The notes beneath the pieces are model-generated. The model worked only from the letters and a program-made list of their open reading frames with translations, did no database searches and was not told the origin of the DNA. A program made the translations under genes and the position numbers. This document shows, in pieces, positions 60,351-64,000 of a DNA stretch of 64,000 bases. The number at the start of each line of letters is the position of its first letter. Position 1 is the first letter of the stretch. This DNA is from Kitasatospora sp. NBC_00315 (lineage in GTDB: Bacteria; Actinomycetota; Actinomycetes; Streptomycetales; Streptomycetaceae): contig NZ_CP108025.1 of assembly GCF_041435095.1 (NCBI RefSeq), positions 310,001 through 374,000 on the forward strand, written 5' to 3'.

Positions 60351-61925
60351 ATGATCACGCTACGTCGTACCACCGTCGCCGCGGTCGCCGCCTGTGCCGC
60401 GCTGCTCGCACCCCTGCTCCCTGCCGCCGCCCAGGCGGCGCCGCTGCCCGTCGGCACGGCCATGGGCGGCGACGCCGAGCACCGGGTGAACGCCTTCCTG
60501 AACACCGTCCGGGACGACCCGCAGGCGCTCCAGCGCTTCCTGTACGACCTGCCCAAGGGCGGCGACCTGCACAACCACCTCTCCGGCGCGGTCTCCACCG
60601 AGTTGCTGATCCAGCTCGCCGCCGAGGACGGGCTCTGCATCGACACCGCGACTCTCACCGCGCAGGTGGCGCCCTGCTCCGCGACCGCCCGTCCGGCCGC
60701 CGACGCGGTCTCCGACCAGGCGTTCCGTCAGGAGGTGATCCGGGCCTGGTCGATGCAGGACTTCGTCCCCGGCGCCGAATCCGGCCACGACCACTTCTTC
60801 GCCACCTTCGGAAAGTTCGGCGAGGCCAGCTGGCGCCACCCCGGCCGGATGCTCTCCGAGGTCACCGACACCATGGCCGCCCAGCATCAGAGCTACCTGG
60901 AGACCATGCTCACCCCGGCTTCGTCGAGCGGTGCCGCGCTCGCCGCGAAGGTCGGCTTCGACCCCGACTTCGCCGCGATGCGCGAGAAGCTGCTCGCCGA
61001 CGGCGGCATGGCACAGGTGGTGGCCGACGCCCGGGCCGAGGCCGACCGCATGTTCGCCGAGTACCGGGCCACCGCGAACTGCGAGAGCGACCGGCCTGCC
61101 CCGGGATGCACCGTCTCCGTCCGGCTCATCTCCCAGGCCTCGCGCGCCTCGACATCGGCCCGGGTGTTCACCCAGCTGATGCTCGGCATGGAACTGGCCA
61201 GTCAGGACGACCGGTTCGTCGCGGTCAACCTCGTCCAGCCCGAGGACTACCCGGCCTCGCTGGAGAACTACGACCTGCAGATGCAGATGCTGGACTTCCT
61301 GCACCCGCTCTACCCCAAGGCCCACATCACCCTGCACGCCGGCGAGTTGGTACCCGGGCTGGTCAAGCCCGAGGACCTGCGCTTCCACATCCGGGAGGCG
61401 GTGCTGACCGGCCACGCCGAGCGGATCGGCCACGGCGTGGACGTCGTGCACGAGGACGACTCCGCCGATCTGCTGAGGACCCTCGCGGAGCGACACACCC
61501 TGATCGAGGTGCCGCTGACCAGCAACGAGCAGATCCTCCAGGTCTCCGGCCCGGAGCACCCGTTCCCGCTCTACCGGCGGCACGGCGTACCTACCGCGCT
61601 GGCCACCGACGACCCCGGGGTCTCGCGCGGCGACATCACCGAGGAGTACCAGAAGGCCACCACCCGCTACGACCTCGGCTACCGGGACCTGAAGGACCTG
61701 GCCCGGAACTCGTTGGAGTACGGCTTCCTGCCCGGTCGCAGCCTCTGGCGGGACCGCGACCACTTCGAGCCGGCGCCGCAGTGCGCGGCCGACGTGCTCG
61801 GCGGCGCCCACCCGAGCGCGGGCTGTGAGGCCCTGCTGGCGGCCAGCCCCAAGGCCGAGCAGGAGTGGCAGCAGGAGTGCGGCTTCCGGGACTTCGAGGC
61901 GGCCGTCCTGCAGCGCGGAGCCTGA
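60351..61925 (+). CDS. Secreted adenosine deaminase
   Basis: 524 residues. Sec signal peptide cleaved near AQAAP (about residue 26). The ADA/AMPD fold keeps its zinc and catalytic residues: KGGDLHNHLSG (metal HxH), ITLHAGELVPG (HAGE), GHAERIGHGVDVV (GHG), PLTSNEQIL, and PTALATDDPGVSRGDI (metal Asp). An insertion with four extra cysteines (LCIDTATL..APCSA, NCESDRPAPGCTVS) suits an extracellular enzyme, as in ADGF-type proteins. It would deaminate external adenosine to inosine. Upstream start codons exist but lack a signal peptide in frame. Confidence 0.9.
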   Translation: MITLRRTTVAAVAACAALLAPLLPAAAQAAPLPVGTAMGGDAEHRVNAFLNTVRDDPQALQRFLYDLPKGGDLHNHLSGAVSTELLIQLAAEDGLCIDTATLTAQVAPCSATARPAADAVSDQAFRQEVIRAWSMQDFVPGAESGHDHFFATFGKFGEASWRHPGRMLSEVTDTMAAQHQSYLETMLTPASSSGAALAAKVGFDPDFAAMREKLLADGGMAQVVADARAEADRMFAEYRATANCESDRPAPGCTVSVRLISQASRASTSARVFTQLMLGMELASQDDRFVAVNLVQPEDYPASLENYDLQMQMLDFLHPLYPKAHITLHAGELVPGLVKPEDLRFHIREAVLTGHAERIGHGVDVVHEDDSADLLRTLAERHTLIEVPLTSNEQILQVSGPEHPFPLYRRHGVPTALATDDPGVSRGDITEEYQKATTRYDLGYRDLKDLARNSLEYGFLPGRSLWRDRDHFEPAPQCAADVLGGAHPSAGCEALLAASPKAEQEWQQECGFRDFEAAVLQRGA

Positions 61926-62359
61926 CCGCAGGGCGCCGGGGCCCGCGCGCAACGGGCGGGCGCCGGCGGCCCGGCTGCGAGTACAGGGGCGGCGTCGAAC
62001 GTCGAGTCGGACTGGATACCGGAGGAACTGCGAGAGATGGTAGGGAGTTTCATCACACGGACGACCGGCTCAGCAGCTCTCCTCGACGTAGAGCAGAATC
62101 AGACCGTCGCCGGAGACATATTCGTACGTTGCCAGTGCGCCGGTCGGCGATCTCCACACGCTTGCCGCTGTGGGCGCGCGGTCCGCACCGATGAAGCCAA
62201 GGCGATCCGTATGTCCTCGCACTGACACCCGCTGACCGGTCGACGGTTGTGCATGCCGACTCGATCGACCTACAATCCTCCGAGTTGGAAAGCTGACGTC
62301 GGGTCAATTCCGATTTGCGACTCGACTCCTTTCCTCTCATCAATTCCATCGGGGGAACA
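61926..62359. other. Gene-free stretch before a small secreted protein
   Basis: 434 bases. A short open frame at 62037-62225 has no family or ribosome site. The last 30 bases include the promoter and GGGGGAA ribosome site of the next gene. Confidence 0.4.
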
Positions 62360-62809
62360 ATGAAGATGTCCGCAATAGCCGCCAGGCGCCCGTTCTCGCG
62401 CGCCCTCGCCGTCGGGGTCACCGGCGCGACTGCGCTGACGCTGGGGATGTCGTCCGCGTCCGCGGGCCAGGCGCAGCTCAGTCGGAACCTTCGCCTGACC
62501 GACAGTCCGGCTCCGGGCGCGTCTGCTTCGATGACCAGGATCATCGACCTGGACGCGGGCAACTACAGCTGGAGCGTGTCCCTCGACAACGGCCAGGTGA
62601 GCTACGTCGACAGCCTCGGCAACCGGAGCCTCTACCTGGCTGAAGGCACCTACACGTGGACCTGCACCATCAGCTCGCCCTGGGCCGGCTCCTACCAGGA
62701 CACCTGCACCCTCGACAAGGGGATCGGTCCGGCGAAGGTCCAGTCGAACCTGTTCAGCATTCCGGCCACCGGCGACTACCACCTCATCAGTTACCTGTTC
62801 AAGGACTGA
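62360..62809 (+). CDS. Small secreted protein, 149 aa
   Basis: Sec signal peptide (MSAIAARRPFSRALAVGVTG ... SSASA, about 36 residues). The mature ~113 residues are beta-strand-rich (ITRIIDLDAGNYSWSVSLDNGQVSYVDSLGNRSLYLAEGTYTWTCTISSPWAGSYQDTCTLDKG) with two cysteines likely in a disulfide. No known domain. ATG 62360 follows GGGGGAA. Confidence 0.75.
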   Translation: MKMSAIAARRPFSRALAVGVTGATALTLGMSSASAGQAQLSRNLRLTDSPAPGASASMTRIIDLDAGNYSWSVSLDNGQVSYVDSLGNRSLYLAEGTYTWTCTISSPWAGSYQDTCTLDKGIGPAKVQSNLFSIPATGDYHLISYLFKD

Positions 62810-62971
62810 TTCCCACGCGCGCAGAATGTGGGGCGGGCCGCGGAACCGGCCACCGCCCACCGCTTGCGTAGGACTGTTCCCGCGTGCCCGTCATGGTGAC
62901 AGGGGAGCTGATGCGGTCGGGCAGGGCGGCGTCGGGTTGCGGGGCTGGGGAATGGACGGACCTGGCCGCAT

Positions 62972-63451
62972 ATGCTCGCCCCTGTGCCCCGTCATCCGAA
63001 GAAGCCCCGCCGGTTGGTCGCCGACGGGCGCGCATACCTGTGGACGCTCCGCCACCGCCACCGCGTGCTCGGCGGCGGCCGGTCCGCGCAGTGCCGGGAG
63101 ACTCTGACGCTGTATCCGCAGCCCGCCGGCACCGGTGGCGCGCTGCGGATCGTCTTCACGGAGGATTCGGACCGGTACGTCCCGGGCGGGTTCCCCCTGG
63201 GCTCCGGGGACGTGGGCCACGTTCATGGCGGCTCCCTGAACCTGCACGAACCGGGCGCCGTCCGGGCCCTGCTCGACGCGGCGTCGGCCGCCGGATGGCA
63301 GCCGGGAGAGCGACGGCCCGTGGAGATCGACGGCTGGTCCCTGGTGAAGGCGGCGTCGGCCGCGCGATCCGGGGACGCCGGAGCGGCTCCGGTCGGGAGA
63401 GTGTCCGCAACACGGTCGAGCGACTCTCCCTTGCCGACGCCGGCACCCTGA
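62972..63451 (+). CDS. Conserved hypothetical protein, 159 aa
   Basis: RRLVADGRAYLWTLRHRHRVL, RETLTLYPQPAGTGGALRIVFTEDSDRYVPGGFPLGSGDVGHVHGGSLNLHEPGAVRALLDAASAAGW; soluble, mixed alpha/beta, no signal peptide. Looks like a small cytosolic Streptomyces protein of unknown function. Either ATG 62972 or GTG 62984 may be the start; neither has a clear ribosome site. Confidence 0.6.
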   Translation: MLAPVPRHPKKPRRLVADGRAYLWTLRHRHRVLGGGRSAQCRETLTLYPQPAGTGGALRIVFTEDSDRYVPGGFPLGSGDVGHVHGGSLNLHEPGAVRALLDAASAAGWQPGERRPVEIDGWSLVKAASAARSGDAGAAPVGRVSATRSSDSPLPTPAP

Positions 63452-63459
63452 GCACTGCC

Positions 63460-63625
63460 GAGATCGCCTTCCCCGCCATGCTGATCCGCCGGCACGGCCA
63501 CCGGCAGCCACGACCGGCAGGTATCCATGCGGGCGAAGACGTGCTCGACCGGGCGCGGAGCTGTTCGTGGTCGTGGTTGTGCTCGGCCTGCCATCCGGTG
63601 AGCTTGCCGCCGTCGGGCGGCGGTG
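63460..63625 (-). pseudogene. Scrap of an IS5-type transposase
   Basis: Reverse-strand fragments PDGGKLTGWQAEHNHDHEQLRAR and, one frame over, VEHVFARMDTC match the C-terminal region of IS5-family DDE enzymes (...HxxxRARVEHxFARMKxW). Only about 35 codons remain, with a frameshift between the two pieces. Confidence 0.6.
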
Positions 63626-63788
63626 CAGGATGACGAGGCCGGTGCCGGGTGGCCGCCGTCGGCGATGATGGTGGTCCGTCCGACGGAGGCTCAGGCTCCG
63701 GACCCACAGCTTTGTTCAGGGCCGCAGTGCCCGAGGTGATCACCATCCACCGACAGTGGCTGCCCTGCTCAACCCTGCGGGGCGTGGG

Positions 63789-64000
63789 TCAGGATCCCGG
63801 CCGCATCGCGGCGGCGCGGGTCGCGATGGTCCGATCCACCGTCCCCTGCAGGTCGGCCTCGCCCTGTCCCGTCCCGACCCGTGTGCTGAAGTCCAGCACG
63901 ACGCCGATCGTCCAGCTGTCCGCCCAGGCACACATCGGGATGTCGCTCGACGACTCCGATCCACGCAGGGTCACCACGGTGCAGCGCAGCACCATCGTCG
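63789..64000 (-). CDS. C-terminal end of a gene leaving the window
   Basis: The reverse frame is open to the window edge, so the N-terminus lies beyond it. The visible 70 residues (CTVVTLRGSESSSDIPMCAWADSWTIGVVLDFSTRVGTGQGEADLQGTVDRTIATRAAAMR) are beta-rich with two cysteines, like the membrane-distal end of a secreted or lipoprotein DUF. Family not recognised. Confidence 0.6.
   Translation of the reverse strand, partial: TMVLRCTVVTLRGSESSSDIPMCAWADSWTIGVVLDFSTRVGTGQGEADLQGTVDRTIATRAAAMRPGS

Overview
This is a very GC-rich, roughly 75%-coding window from a large actinomycete chromosome. Streptomycetaceae (Streptomyces or Kitasatospora) is the best fit. The grounds are the codon bias, the GTG starts, the TetR/P450 and TetR/MFS divergons, the SpoIIE-type phosphatases, the many secreted CAZymes with ricin-type (CBM13) lectins, and a probable GH134 mannanase with CBM10 repeats. 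No rRNA, tRNA, phage or CRISPR was seen. The mix of accessory genes, transposase fragments and truncated genes suggests an accessory region such as a chromosome arm; that placement is inference.

Layout. 0-4 kb: small housekeeping or hypothetical genes. 4-8.2 kb: a deletion scar joining an ECF-sigma tail to a GH54 arabinofuranosidase tail, transposase relics, and a GH27 enzyme with a CBM13. 8.2-17.3 kb: a PP2C/ATPase regulator with an altered metal site, LysE, a P450/TetR pair sharing an operator, an orphan histidine kinase, a gutted PPOX gene under a SoxR-like box, and a quinone-oxidoreductase-like gene. 17.7-18.7 kb: a CE4 deacetylase. 19.3-24.2 kb: a compact class I lanthipeptide operon (precursor, LanC, LanB), the most interesting locus here. 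24.8-36.4 kb: GH16 and GH55 beta-1,3-glucanases that share a 12-bp palindrome, a GH43 galactanase-like enzyme, a second PP2C phosphatase, a nitrilase and a TetR.

36.7-44.4 kb: small lipoprotein, HxlR/NmrA and DUF genes, and decayed APH and zinc-ribbon genes. 44.6-49.7 kb: a polymorphic-toxin operon (CpnT/WXG100-like protein, 1292-aa Rhs toxin, immunity gene) in which each pair overlaps by ATGA. 51-54.5 kb: a second cluster of 5'-truncated genes (GH134 mannanase, flavin reductase, NTF2-like) and a broken IS630. 54.6-64 kb: hypotheticals, an MFS pump and TetR divergon with twin operators, a secreted adenosine deaminase and small secreted proteins.

Together the secreted enzymes point to plant and fungal polysaccharide use (laminarin, arabinogalactan, mannan, acetylated xylan or chitin). 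The lanthipeptide and the Rhs toxin are competition functions. At least five places show genes cut or joined with an end or middle missing, so deletion has shaped this region repeatedly.
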